From the NCBI GenBank assembly GCA_023935145.1, contig CM043702.1, positions 77,064,820 to 77,128,819 of the forward strand: a stretch of 64,000 nt of DNA, in the 5' to 3' direction. Positions within the stretch are counted from its first letter, which is position 1; each line of letters begins with the position of its first letter. Below are positions 1 through 11,395 of this stretch, piece after piece. The notes below the pieces were generated by a model, which saw only the letters and a program-made list of their open reading frames with translations, ran no database searches and was not told the origin of the DNA. A program made the position numbers and the translations under genes. Source of the stretch: Bretschneidera sinensis. Lineage: Eukaryota > Streptophyta > Magnoliopsida > Brassicales > Akaniaceae.

Positions 1-739
1 AGTGTGAGTAGGAGAAATAGGAGTCTTCATAAGTGTGGTAAAAGGAAGAAAAGATGGCATGCTGAATTTGCCAATTTCATGAAATAGTCTATGCTCCCAG
101 AAAGCTACATGACGGGAGATACGAAGATGACGAGACATAAGATCATAACACCGATAGCCTTTTTGTTCCATTCTTTATCCAAGAAAGCAACACACTTGAG
201 AATAAGGCTCGAGTTTGGTGCTCTCATGGGGTTGGAGTAAAACAAAACAAGCAGAACCAAAAACATGAATATGGTGATATGAGGGAACAGAGCCAAACAA
301 CCGCTCATAAGGAGTGCAATTATCAAGGATAGGGGTAGGCAGCTTATTGATCGTGTAGATAGCTGTGAGAGTGGCTTCACCCCAAAATGGTATAGGAACA
401 GATTGGAAATGAGAAGGGCGAGAACAGTGTCTAAAATGTGCCTAAGTTTACATTCAGCTCAACCATTTTGTTGTGAAGTGCTAGAACATGACAATTGAGA
501 AACAATGACATAATTTTTAAGGATGGCTTGAAAAGAATGTTGAGCATATTCTAAAGCATTATCATAATGAAAAGCTTTGATGGGTTTGGAAAATTGAGTT
601 TCAACCATTTTAGCAAAATTACGATAAATATATAATAATTCAGACCAAGATTTCATTAAAAATACCCAAGCGTAACGAGAGAAATCATCAACAAAAATTA
701 AAAAATAGCTTGAACCACTCATACTAGCAACAGAACAAG
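1..739 (-). pseudogene. Copia D integrase, C-terminal portion (broken)
   Basis: Minus-strand remnant of the copia integrase core. The stretch ending near 739 reads SGSSYFLIFVDDFSRYAW, the usual copia DDE core with its first catalytic Asp region. Further on, SQQNG is followed by an in-frame stop where family members read on into AERKLRH-like sequence. Near nt 380-400 the frame shifts, then continues as a WGEATLTAIYTINKLPTPI-like segment and the conserved FGSACFVLL stretch before RT. At least one stop and one frameshift therefore break it. The other half of the gene is at 12923 onward, beyond the inserted element A. Confidence 0.8.
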
Positions 740-744
740 GTCCC

Positions 745-2266
745 TGATAAGAGTCATTAAATGCATTATAATCGTACTTATTTGTTAGCACTTTAGGGTT
801 GATTTAGGTCTTAATTGCATTTTTATTCATTAACAACTCTAAAGTGGTATTTTTGGAGCATTAATTTAATTCGGTGCATTTTTCAGGTATCTTGAGTTAA
901 AGGAGATGGAAAAGCTATCATCATTTTGAAACATGAAGTTCCATTGAACACTCAAGCAAAAGAATGATCACGGAAGAGCCAAGATGAAGAGAAACTAAGG
1001 AAGGAGTTTTCACTAAGTTGCTGGAGTTGGCATACAAATCAACCATCTTTACAATTTAAACTGTATCGATGTAGAAAGAAACAGGAAGTGTGCCACATAT
1101 GGTTAGAAAGATATAGAAGTCTACTTTCTGGAGGATTTTACGGTTCATTAAAATAATTTCTCTAAAGGAAGTTATGGCGATTTTAGCAGACAGAGGTCAA
1201 ACTTTCTTAATCAGCATCAGCCGCGCTGCAACATGGATTATCCGCGCCGCAGCACACAGAACCAGCACCTGAATTAACCAAAACAGAACTGCCCTGTGCC
1301 GGAGCATGGATTATCCATGCCGCAGCACACAGCATCAGCACCTGACCTGATAAAACAGTGCCGCAGCGTGCCCAAGTTGTGCTGCAGCGCGCACACAGCC
1401 TTGTGCACTCCGAGTTAGACCCTAATTAGGTCTTTAATGACTTGTTCAAACCCTAAAACACCCCTAGAACTTGTGTACTATAAATATACCACTTAGGGTT
1501 TGTAATTAGATATTCAAAAAGCTGGAGAACTCAAGAGAGCAGCAACTTTCCTTCCATTGTGCAACCATGAGCCCCATGGCTAACTAATCTCCAAGCAAGG
1601 AGAAGGGGTGAATCCCTAGGTGTAGTTGTTTCTATTTCCATTATTTGATTCAGTTGTAATGGAGCTTTAAAGTTCAAACATTGTTATGATTTACTTTTTA
1701 TTCTAATTATAAAGATTTCATCTAATCCGGTGATTGTATCTTTTTCCTTGATATAGATTTAGTCATGCTTTCTTTATGTCAAGATTATTTGGGTATGATT
1801 GAGTCCGGTAGATCTAGCCTATAGGTTTGTCTATTACTGCAATATTGTCATCAAAGATATATTGTCGTTTCTTGATAAACTTAAAGGATAGATCATATGT
1901 GCATGAATTGAAAATAAAGAGTATTTCATAACAATCAAATTAGGGTTTATACATGTGCTTTAATTGAATATTTGCCGATTGCCTGTTTGGGATGTGAAAC
2001 TTGCAATCGAGATAAAAACAACTGAATCAAGTTAGGATTAGAGCAACAAACCTAGGGAGGATTCCCAGATCCTTTTTGCTCTCCTATTATATTTCACAAT
2101 CTACTTTACACAATTGTCTCACTATCAAATTCAGATTCTATATTTAATTGGATCATATCATCTCATATTAAAGTTTACATCTTTCTTTATAGTTAATTTG
2201 TCTCCCTGTGGAATCGACACCACAAAGCCGTACTACAACAACGCGTTACTGTTTTGGGCGTAATCA
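745..2266 (+). repeat. 5' LTR of element A
   Basis: The left LTR begins TGATAAGAG and ends GTAATCA, pairing over its full length with 11396-12917. It holds a GC-rich segment (about 1218-1400) with two imperfect copies of a roughly 73-bp unit containing CATGGATTATCC (near 1232 and 1305), standing out from the AT-rich surroundings. A TATAAATA motif near 1480-1490 is the best TATA-box candidate for the element promoter. LTR ends were fixed by the TSD and by where similarity to the other copy stops. Confidence 0.92.
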
Positions 2267-2271
2267 AATTT

Positions 2272-2289
2272 TGGCGCCGTTGCCGGGGA
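2272..2289 (+). other. Primer binding site (tRNA-Asp) of element A
   Basis: TGGCGCCGTTGCCGGGGA lies five bases inside the left LTR. Its reverse complement matches the 3' end of plant tRNA-Asp including CCA. This is the minus-strand priming site typical of Athila elements. Confidence 0.9.
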
Positions 2290-2409
2290 GACGCGCTTAC
2301 TAATAAGGAAGTTTGTCAACTCTAAGACAAGACGGTACTATATTTCCTTTATATTCTGATTTTTTTTTTCTGTTCTATTTTATTTATTACTTCTAAACTC
2401 AGCTGGTAT

Positions 2410-3936
2410 ATGCTTAGACCGAGAGACTCGCGAGGGAGATTCATTAAGGGACCCGAAATAGAGATACCACTTCCTTCTTCATCCGTTAGTGAAACCTCGC
2501 CTAGATCGGACCTTAGTATACACCCAACTGAAAATTTAGAAAACTTTGTCAACATGGCTGAAAACCATAACGAGAATGTAGCTAGGACACTCAAAGATTA
2601 TTTACATCCTAGCCGGACAGCCACACCATCATGTATTATGTTTCCAGCCACCACCTGCCATCAAAACTTTAAAACAAGGATGATTCAAATACTCCCTACT
2701 TTTCATGGTTTGGAAAACGAAAACCCGTATGTGCATATTAGAGAGTTTGAGGAAGTAGTTGCGACTTTCCATAGTCAAGAAGAAACTGATGATATCGTGC
2801 GACTCAAGTTTTTTCCTTTCTCCTTAAAGGATAAAGCTAAGAGTTGGTTATACTCGCTGAGACCATGATCAATTGGGTCATGGAATGAGATGACCCAAGT
2901 ATTTTTTAACAAATACTTCCCTCAACATAAGACTAATGCGCTGAAAAGATAAATCTCCACCTTTGCACAAAAGGAAAACGAGACTTTGTATCAGTCTTGG
3001 GAGAAATTTAAAGAGCTATTAAGTATGTGTCCACATCATGGGTATGAAAATTGGCGTTTAGTGAGCTATTTCTATGAGGGTCTTACCTATAGAGAATGCC
3101 AATTTGTCGAGATGATGTGCAATGGTGAATTTTTGCAAAAAGACCCTGATGAGGCTATCGAATACCTCAATGAGCTTGCTGAAAAAGCTCACACATGGAC
3201 TGGACCTAATGCTACTGAAAGTACAAATAGGTCACGACCTATAGAAAACCCTAGTAGTGGCGGAATATACCATCTTAGGGAGGAAGACAACCTGAAAGCT
3301 AAGGTCAAACTGCTCACTAGGGAGTTAGAGGCATTGAAAACTAAAAAACCGACACACATGGTTAATCAAGCTGAACCATTGGAACCATGTTTTGTGTGTG
3401 GAGGGGTAGATCATCCCGCACAAGAGTGCCCCACTTTTGTTGATATGAGAGGGCTGTACGAGGAACAATGTAATGCCCTAGGCATGTACAAAGAGCCTCA
3501 AGCACCCTTCTCTAACACTTATAATCCGGGGTGGCGAAATCACCCCAACTTCAGCTGGAAATCTGAAAACCAGCAGCATGCACAACCCCCTAGATCATAC
3601 CCTGCACTTTATCATGCACCCTCAACCTCTAGGAACTCTTTAGAAGACACCCTACATGCTTTTATAGAAGCACAAGGTAAAACAAACCAGAGGTGTGAAG
3701 CATTAATTACGCAGGTGGTTGAGTAAAACAAGGAAATAAGGAGCCAAATGTCTAAATTAATGGGCACCTTAAGTGTGACTGAGCGAGGTAAGTTCCCTTC
3801 CCAAGCTCAGTCCAATCCTCACGGTCAACATATGGCACAAGAAAATTTGAAAGATGTAAATGCCATTGTGACCCGAAGTGGTAAGTCACTACACATTCCA
3901 CCAATGAATAAATCCAAGGATGAGAAAGAGGGGTAA
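2410..3936 (+). pseudogene. Gag of element A (in-frame stops)
   Basis: Capsid/nucleocapsid part of gag-pol. The chosen start is the ATG at 2410 (MLRPRDSRGRF), a typical Athila gag N-terminus. The retrotransposon gag domain runs from about 2690 to 3200 (LKDKAKSWLYSL, then a segment like YQSWEKFKELL). A CCHC-like knuckle follows at about 3388-3430 (CFVCGGVDHPAQEC), then TYNPGWRNHPNFSW near 3520. All pieces share one frame. Stops interrupt at 2866 (TGA), 2950 (TAA), 3724 (TAA) and 3934 (TAA). No frameshift is visible, so decay is by point mutation. The product would have packaged element RNA into virus-like particles. Confidence 0.88.
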
Positions 3937-6900
3937 GCTAGTAGTGAAACCGAACAGCCCAAGGACCTTGAAGTAACCAAAAACCCTATTAAAGCACCAT
4001 TCCCTCAAGCCTTAAAATCAAACAAGAAAAATATGGAAATAAATAATGAAATCCTAGAAAACTTGAGGCAAGTGAAACTGAATCGTCCACTCTTACATGT
4101 AATTAAACAAGTTCCCACCTATGCAAAAGTTCTCAAGGATTTATGCACAATTAAGAGGAAGCACCATGTCAAGAAAACAACATTCCTAACTGAGAAAGTT
4201 AGTGCTTTAATTGAGGAAAGAATTCCCCCAAAATACAAAGACCCGGGCTGTCCAACCATTGCTTGTAGCATTGGAAATCATGAGGTTGGACAAGCCTTAC
4301 TAGATTTAGGAGTTAGTGCCAACTTTATGCCATTTTCAATTTATTTACAGCTAGGTCTAGGAGAAATCAAACCAACCGGTGTGGTGTTACAATTAGCTGA
4401 CCATTCAGTCAAAGTACCCCGGGGTGTGGTAGAGGATGTGTTGATTCAAATTGATAAATTTTACTATCCTGTTGATTTCTTAATTCTTGATACCACTTCT
4501 GCTGTTGAAACTAATTCTAAAATCCCTTTAATTTTGGGTAGACCTTTTCTTGCAACTGCAAATGCTCTAATAAATTGTAGGAATGGACTCATGAAACTAT
4601 CCTTTGGCAACATGACCCTTGAAGTAAATATTTTTAACGTTGCAAAGCAGCTCGAAGATGAGGATGAAAACCACCAGCTTTACATGATTGAGTCACTCAT
4701 CAATGAGGGAGTCTCTTTAACTCATGATTATGATCCTTTTAAAAATTTTCTTGTTAATTCTATAATAAATTCATCTGATGATAAAATGGATATAATTGAT
4801 GTATGTTCTGTTTTTAACAAGTTTCAGGATTATGGCAAGCAGACATGGCAACCAAGGTTTGAAGAGCTGTCCGAAAGAAGCCAGACACAAGTCCCCTCAA
4901 ATGTGGAAGCACCTAAGGTCGAATTAAAGCCATTACCTAAGGGATTAAAGCATGCTTTCCTCGGTCCAAGTGATACCTTTCCTGTTATGATTTCCTCTGA
5001 ATTATCTGAAACCCAAGGTGAGGAATTACTTCAAATTTTGAATGCACATAAATCAGCTTTAGGATGGAGTATGGCTGACTTGAAAGGAATTAATCCTCTA
5101 ATCTACTCCCATAAAATAAATCTATATGAAGGAACTAGTCCTCGTAGAGACCCGCAACGTAGGCTAAACCCCACCATGAAAGAAGTAGTAAAAAATGAAG
5201 TGCTGAAACTATTAGATGCGGGTATTATATATCCCATAGCTGATAGTAAGTGGGTCAGCCCTACACAAGTAGTCCCTAAAACGTCCGGAGTCACGGTGGT
5301 GAAAAATGACCTAGGAGAACTAGTCCCTACCAAACTTGTGACCGGGTGGCGTATGTGCATTGATTATAGAAAATTAAATGCTACCACCCGGAAAGACCAC
5401 TTCCCACTCCCCTTTATTGATCAAATTCTTGAGCGTGTAGCTGGTCATCCCTTCTACTGTTTTTTGGATGGTTATTTCGGGTATTATCAAATTGCAATAG
5501 CACTAGAAGACCAAGAAAATACCACTTTCACCTGTCCCTTTGGCACCTATGCTTTTCGTAGAATGCCATTTGGATTGTGTAATGCCCCTACTACTTTTCA
5601 ACGTTGTATGATGAGTATCTTTAGTGACATGGTTGAAAATTGCATGGAAGTTTTTACGGATGACCTAACTGTTTTTGGATCTTCATTCGATGCATGCTTA
5701 AAGAATTTAGAGAGAGTTTTGATTCGCTGTAAGGAGAAAGAATTGGTTTTAAATTGGGAAAAATGCCATTTCATGGTACCATCCGGTATTGTCTTCGGGC
5801 ATATTGTCTCTTCTAAAGGAATAGAGGTTGATCAATCAAAAATTGAATTAATCTCTAAATTACCTACCCCCAAGACAATAAAGGATGTAAGATCTTTCCT
5901 TGGTCATACTGGTTTTTATAGGAGGTTCATACAAAATTTCTTGAGCATATCTAGACCTCTATGTACCCTCCTTATTAAAGACACCCCTTTTGAATGGAAA
6001 CAAGCTTGTCAAGAGGCCTTCCAAACGCTGATTGTCAAGCTTACTACCGCACCTATAATGCAGTCACCGGATTGGAATTTACCTTTCGAAATTATGTGTG
6101 ATGCTAGTGACTACGCTGTAGGTGCTGTTCTTGGACAGCGAAGGGAAGGCAAACCTTGTGTAATTTACTATGCTAGTAAAACCTTAAATAGTGCTCAAAT
6201 GAATTACTCTACAACTGAAAAAGAATTGCTAGCTGTAGTATTTGCTTTAGATAAATTTTGTGCCTATTTGATTGGCTCTCCTATCCTTATCTTTACAGAT
6301 CATGCAGCCCTCAAGTATCTTCTTACAAAGAAGGATGCTAAGGCATGACTAATCCACTGGATCCTTCTCTTACAAAAATTCGACATCACCATCAAAGATA
6401 AGAAAGGAGTGGAGAACGTAGTGGCTGACCATCTCTCAAGACTTACATTCGAAGACACTTGTGATGACATGCCAATCAAAGATGATTTTCCTGATGAGCA
6501 ATCACTCTCCATCACTTCTCTACCGTGGTTCGCTCACATTGTAAATTATTTGGCTACAGGTGAGATACCTATGGATTGGAATACTCAAGACAAGAGGAAA
6601 TTCCTATATGAGGTACGTAATTTTTATTGGGATGACCCCTATCTTTTCTAATACTGCCTTGACCAAATTTTAAGGCCTTGCATCCCTAATGAAGAGATTG
6701 ATAGCGTCTTAGAATTTTGTCATACCCAAGCTTGTGGAGGCCACTTTTCAATGAAAAGAACCGCTGCAAAAATTTTGCAGTGTGGATTTTATCGGCCTAC
6801 CTTGTTTAAAGATGCAAACATCTATTGTCGCTCATGTGAAAGGTGTCAAAAGTTAGGAGCTGTGTCTCAACGAAATATGATGCCCTTAAACCCTATTTTG

Positions 6901-7819
6901 GTCATTGAAATCTTTGATTGTTGGGGCATCGATTTCATGGGACCCTTTCCTCCTTCTTTTGGATACCAATATATCATCGTAGCAATAGATTATGTATCTA
7001 AGTGGGTAGAGGCAGCAGCTTGCAGCAGCAATGATAATCAAACGGTAATTAAATTTCTCAAAGAAAATGTGTTATCTCGATTTGGTACACCACGTGCTAT
7101 AATTAGTGATCGAGGTACACATTTTTGCAACCGCTCTTTTGAAGCTTTGATGAAAAAATATGGGGTCTTGCATAAAATATCTACTGCCTATCACCCGCAG
7201 ACCAATGGACAAGTAGAGCTTGCCAATAGGGAAATTAAACAGATTTTAGAAAAAACGGTTAACCCGGATCGCAAGGATTGGTCTTTGAGACTAGTTGATA
7301 CGCTTTGGGCTTACCGGACAGCCTTTAAAACTCCCTTAGGTATGTCACTTTATCGGCTTATTTTTGGAAAGCCCTATCACCTACCTGTAGAGCTCGAGCA
7401 CCGAGCTTATTGGGCAATCAAGTCTTTTAATCTTGACCTAGGAGAAGCGGGTAAGCTTAGAAAATATCAGTTAACCGAGTTAGAGGAATTAAGAAACGAT
7501 GCTTATGAGAATTCTAGAATCTATAAGGCTAAAATGAAAGTATTCCATGATAAAAACATTTCGAGAAAAACATTTAAACCCAATGATCGGGTGTTCTTAT
7601 ATGACTCTAGACTCCATAAGCATCCTGGAAAACTTAGGTCAAGGTGGACCGGTCCTTTCTTAGTAAAAAAATGTTTTCGAAAATGGAGCCGTGGAAATTA
7701 AGGACTCTACGGACGGTCGGATTTTTAAAGTGAATGGTCAGCGGCTTAAAATCTTAATCAATAGGCAAGATCCAGAAGTGGAGAACATTCCACTTATGGA
7801 TCCGGTCTATTTACCTTAA
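3937..7819 (+). pseudogene. Pol of element A: protease, RT, RNase H, integrase
   Basis: Continues gag's frame. The aspartic protease site (DLGVSANFMP, usually DLGAS) is near 4300. RT runs about 5000-5900 with [20 protein letters not shown] near 5353 and active site FTDD at 5653-5664, where relatives usually have FMDD. RNase H (about 6070-6440) has CDASDYAVGAVLGQ, TTEKELLAVVFA and FTDHAALKYL. Integrase has an HHCC zinc finger (about 6718-6852) and a DDE core with [18 protein letters not shown] and [12 protein letters not shown]. In-frame stops lie at 6346 (TGA) and 6649 (TAA). In an A-run near 7665 the frame shifts; the true C-terminus continues in the next frame to the stop at 7817-7819. The longest open stretch is 4033-6348. 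Confidence 0.92.
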
Positions 7820-8526
7820 ATTGATCATCACACAACCAAGGTGTGTTTTTTTTTTGTTTTATTTTATTTATTTTTATTTATTTATTTATTTAGTTTCTCT
7901 TGCATTTTATTTTTCCTTTAAATAATTTCATTTTATTTTTTGGACAAGCAATCAAATACATTTTTTTAGAGCAGCTCAGGATCACACAGCCCGTGCCGCG
8001 CCGCGCCCAGGCCCGTGCCGCGCCGCGTAGCAGCAAGCCTGGAACAAGCCCAAGCCCGTGCCGCAGCGCGCCAGGCCCATGCCGCGCCACTCCACCAGCC
8101 CACACATCACCTCCTAAACATGCCCAGATTCTTTTTTCTTAAAAAAGAAAAAAACCTAGCACTCCACATCTGCACTTTCCTTTTTCTCCTCTCCCATTCA
8201 CGATTTACAGCGTCTCCCATTTTCCCCCTTTCTCTCTCCATACCCTCACACTGCACACACCAAATTTCACTCTAAATTTCTCCCTTTCTCTTTCTTTTCT
8301 TGGAGACACTTACCTTAATCTTGCAATCTTTGTTAGAAATTCCTCCATTAAACTTGGTTCCAAGGAGCTTGTGGTGGTCATCAAAGCAATTCTTCAAGCT
8401 GTGGTTAGTCTTCTCTTTCTCTCATTTGGACCTCAAGTAAGTTTAAATTCTCCCTTTGATTGTTCACTTGTGATTCTTTGGCGGTAAAATTTTTCTCTAC
8501 ATTTATTGTCTATATATTTGACATAT
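7820..8526 (+). other. Spacer between pol and third ORF of element A
   Basis: Noncoding stretch. It starts T-rich (7840-7930), then has a GC-rich block at about 7985-8105 made of GTGCCGCGCCGCGCC-like words that also occur in the LTR, then pyrimidine-rich DNA with CTCTCC tracts to 8300. Short ORFs across the GC block are low-complexity Arg/Ala/Pro translations and are not supported as genes. Pyrimidine tracts and AG dinucleotides upstream of the next ATG would allow a splice acceptor for a subgenomic mRNA, which is inference only. Confidence 0.5.
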
Positions 8527-9667
8527 ATGGCACCAAAAATTAAGAGGTCTAGGGGGAAACAACAACAAGAATATGATGAGTCCTAATTTGTGAGTTTTGA
8601 GGCTAGTGAGAGGTACCGTAGCTTGTTGAGTGCTAGAAAAATCATTCCCGAGCGAGGATTTAATATAACTGAGAGGGGCAACCCATCCTTATTTACAATA
8701 ATTCTTGCTAGAAATTGGGGACATTTTTCCATACCACCACCTAATTCCTTGACAAACATAGTTCGCGAATTCTATGCCAATGCCGAAGAACATAGGAATG
8801 GAAATGTCTTGGTCAGAGGAAAACAAATCTCTTTTAGCCGCTCATCCATCAATAGGTTCTATGGGTTACCTGACATTGAACACAGTGAGTATCGTGCTTA
8901 TACATCCAATATTGACTATAACGTGATTTGCAATACTCTCTGCGTTCCGGGCACAACCTGGAAAATGACGAGCGATGCCCATAAAACCTTACCCGGTGCA
9001 TCTTTGATTGTCAACGCTCGAGCTTGGCAATACTTTGTGTGTCAACGGATGATGCTTGCTTTACATTATAGTAACCTGACTGTTCCAAGAGCTGTTTTGA
9101 TCTATGCCATTTTGACGGGTATGACTATAGATGTGGGTGAAATAATATTCGATTCTATTTTACACACTGTGCGACATAAACTTGGATTGTACTTTCAATA
9201 TTTAATTACCCAACTATGCATCCAAGCTGATGTCCTTTACAGTAGCATCGAGGAGCACCAACCACCCAAGAAACCCATCGATGATTACATGCTCAGTCTA
9301 CTTAAAACCTCAATACCACCAAATCTAGAGGATGGAGCAATAATTTCTGCTCCTCCTCCCCCCAGAAATTTCACTGTCGTAGAGCGTCTTGACCGCTTAA
9401 GAGCATCGTTTTGAAGAACACCATAAACTGTTGTTCGATAGGTTAGATCGACAAGAACAGTTCTTTTCTAGGCAAGCTGATTATCAAGCGGAGGTATTCT
9501 CCTCTTTTGGTCAAATGTACCATCACATTGCCTCCGCTACTGGATGTCATATGGATCACTTTCCCACCATGCCACCCTATCCGGGTTCATCTTTCGATCC
9601 ACCTCAAGAGGAAGGTGACGAAAATGAAGAAGATAATGAGGCCGATCCTAAAGACATTGATGATTAA
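8527..9667 (+). pseudogene. Third ORF of Athila element A (plant-transposon-protein type)
   Basis: Element-specific gene downstream of pol, where Athila elements carry their so-called envelope-like ORF. The natural start is the ATG at 8527 (MAPKIKRSRGKQQQ, basic N-terminus), followed by a TAA at 8584 in the same frame. The rest runs open from 8587 to a TGA at 9412, then shifts frame near 9405 and continues to a TAA at about 9665, ending in an acidic tail (EEGDENEEDNEADPKD). About 380 codons in all. IVREFYAN near 8755, RGKQISFS and INRFYGLP resemble the domain commonly annotated as putative plant transposon protein. I see no signal peptide or clear membrane span, so an envelope role is not supported. 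Function unknown. Confidence 0.75.
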
Positions 9668-11395
9668 TTTTGGGGTCTATTTTGTTTGTTGCTTTCCAGT
9701 TTATTTTATTTTTCTATAACCTCACTACTTTATCTTTCAAAGTGCTTTCCTTTTCATTATTTTCTATACTTTATTTTTAAATTTAGTTGTTTCCTTTCAG
9801 TTCATGTGCTAACATATGGTGGGATTCTTCATAGTGCACCATCGTTGCTTTCTTTTTGTTTGTTCTCTTTTGCAGATCAGCCTTTTAACAAAAGTATAGC
9901 ATGCAATTCAAATGGAGATGCACATCTTTCAGCTGCTGTGCACTTATGCTTACCCAAGGGGAGTTTCCTTTACTTTCTTTTTCACATTGAGGTCAATGTA
10001 AATTTTAAGTTGGGGGTGGAGGAAACATATGATTTGCCTTTATTTGCTTTTCATTAAACTGCTGGTGTCATTATCTGTATCCTCTATTTTAAGCATGCTT
10101 TGTGTTAGCCCCAGAGTTAATTCACATGTCAATGATATGAACTTAATTGAAATAACAGATAGCATGTAGAAGAAGTTAAATTCTGTTTCGGTTTGAGAAT
10201 AATTTAAGTGTCAATCTTGATTTGGTTTGAGACTCTAGTTTGTGGTAAGATTGAATGATTAGTCTAAAACATGATTAGTCTAAAACATCTAGAAAAGTTT
10301 TATGTGCGATTGTTTGTGAATACTTTTGCGGTCTCAACAAGCTCTAGAACTTATCTGATAATCATTTGAGGCGAATTCCTAGATTACACACTACTTAGGA
10401 TATGATATAGGCCATTTTTTAATTGTTTGAGCCTTTCAAACTTACCCTTGCAATATATATCAGTAGTCACCTTTTTGAGCCCTTTTTCCTGAAAAAGAAT
10501 TTTAGCCTTGTTTCTTTCAAAAACTCATTTACTTACCCTTATGAGCCTAAAAATATTTTATCCTTACCCTTCTTTTAAAAGAACTTAGTTGTACACATTG
10601 TTGAGAAGCACTTGAGAGGAGTAAGGATGGAAATATATAAAAAAAAAAAAAAAAAAACACCATAACCCAAGTATTTTAAAGAAGATAAGTTGGGGGTTGT
10701 GGAAAAAAAAAAAAAGAGGTGAATGAGTATTTGCCAAAAATAGAAAAAGAAGAGAAGTATGGCAAAGAAAGAAGAAAAAGAAAAGAAAAAGTGGTGACTT
10801 GTCAAGAGATATGCTCTTATAAAAAATGGTTGAAGGAGTTGAGCATTGAAATAAAGTTATCTAGTGCTTGAAAGTGGTTGTGTTTAAAGCTAAGAGATTA
10901 AGTTCTTTTACTTGCAAATCCTTCCCGTTTTTCCTTAACCTTTTCCTTGGCCTAACATTACAAGCCTATTAAAGACCTATTGATCCAATGAAGTGTGATT
11001 TTTTCTACAATAGTGGAGAATGATTTGAAAAATAAGCCTATGGAGCTTGTTTATGTGATTGATGTCACACAATTTGTTATGTTTTTAGAGGCCAAGATTT
11101 GTATTCATGAATGTTGTGCATAAAATCATCCAGGTGTTCGGACTAATGGATTGTGGTAAGATGGATGTTAAGAGTCAATAACGATTTTAAGATTGATGCT
11201 TGGATTACTTTTTGACTTAGGTGAAATTTAACGATTCTATGTGCCATATTTTATGTGCAATTTTTGAGACAAAAAGTGAATTACTCTTGGTTCAACGCTA
11301 GCATTGCTTTACGTTGTTTTTAACTCCTACCATAGAATTCATCTCTTGTTTTCGCTTGAATTGCTAGGGACTAGCAATAAGCTAGTTGGGGGTTG
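9668..11395 (+). other. 3' noncoding region and polypurine tract of element A
   Basis: About 1.7 kb without a gene. It contains an A-run at 10639-10658 and A/G-rich DNA to 10790. The polypurine tract is AGTTGGGGGTTG at 11384-11395, directly before the right LTR. Near-copies of this tract occur at about 10008 (AAGTTGGGGGTGGAGG) and 10686 (TAAGTTGGGGGTTGTGG), spaced 680-700 bp. ORFs called here on either strand are translations of homopolymer-rich DNA and are not genes. Confidence 0.7.

Noticed and set aside
7890..8275. Three overlapping frames rich in Ala, Arg, Pro and Gly
   Set aside because: Translations of the GC-rich repeat block; composition alone explains them.
10575..10805. Minus-strand open frame of 76 codons rich in Phe
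   Set aside because: It translates an A/G-rich homopolymer region in the 3' noncoding part of element A; no domain or codon structure.
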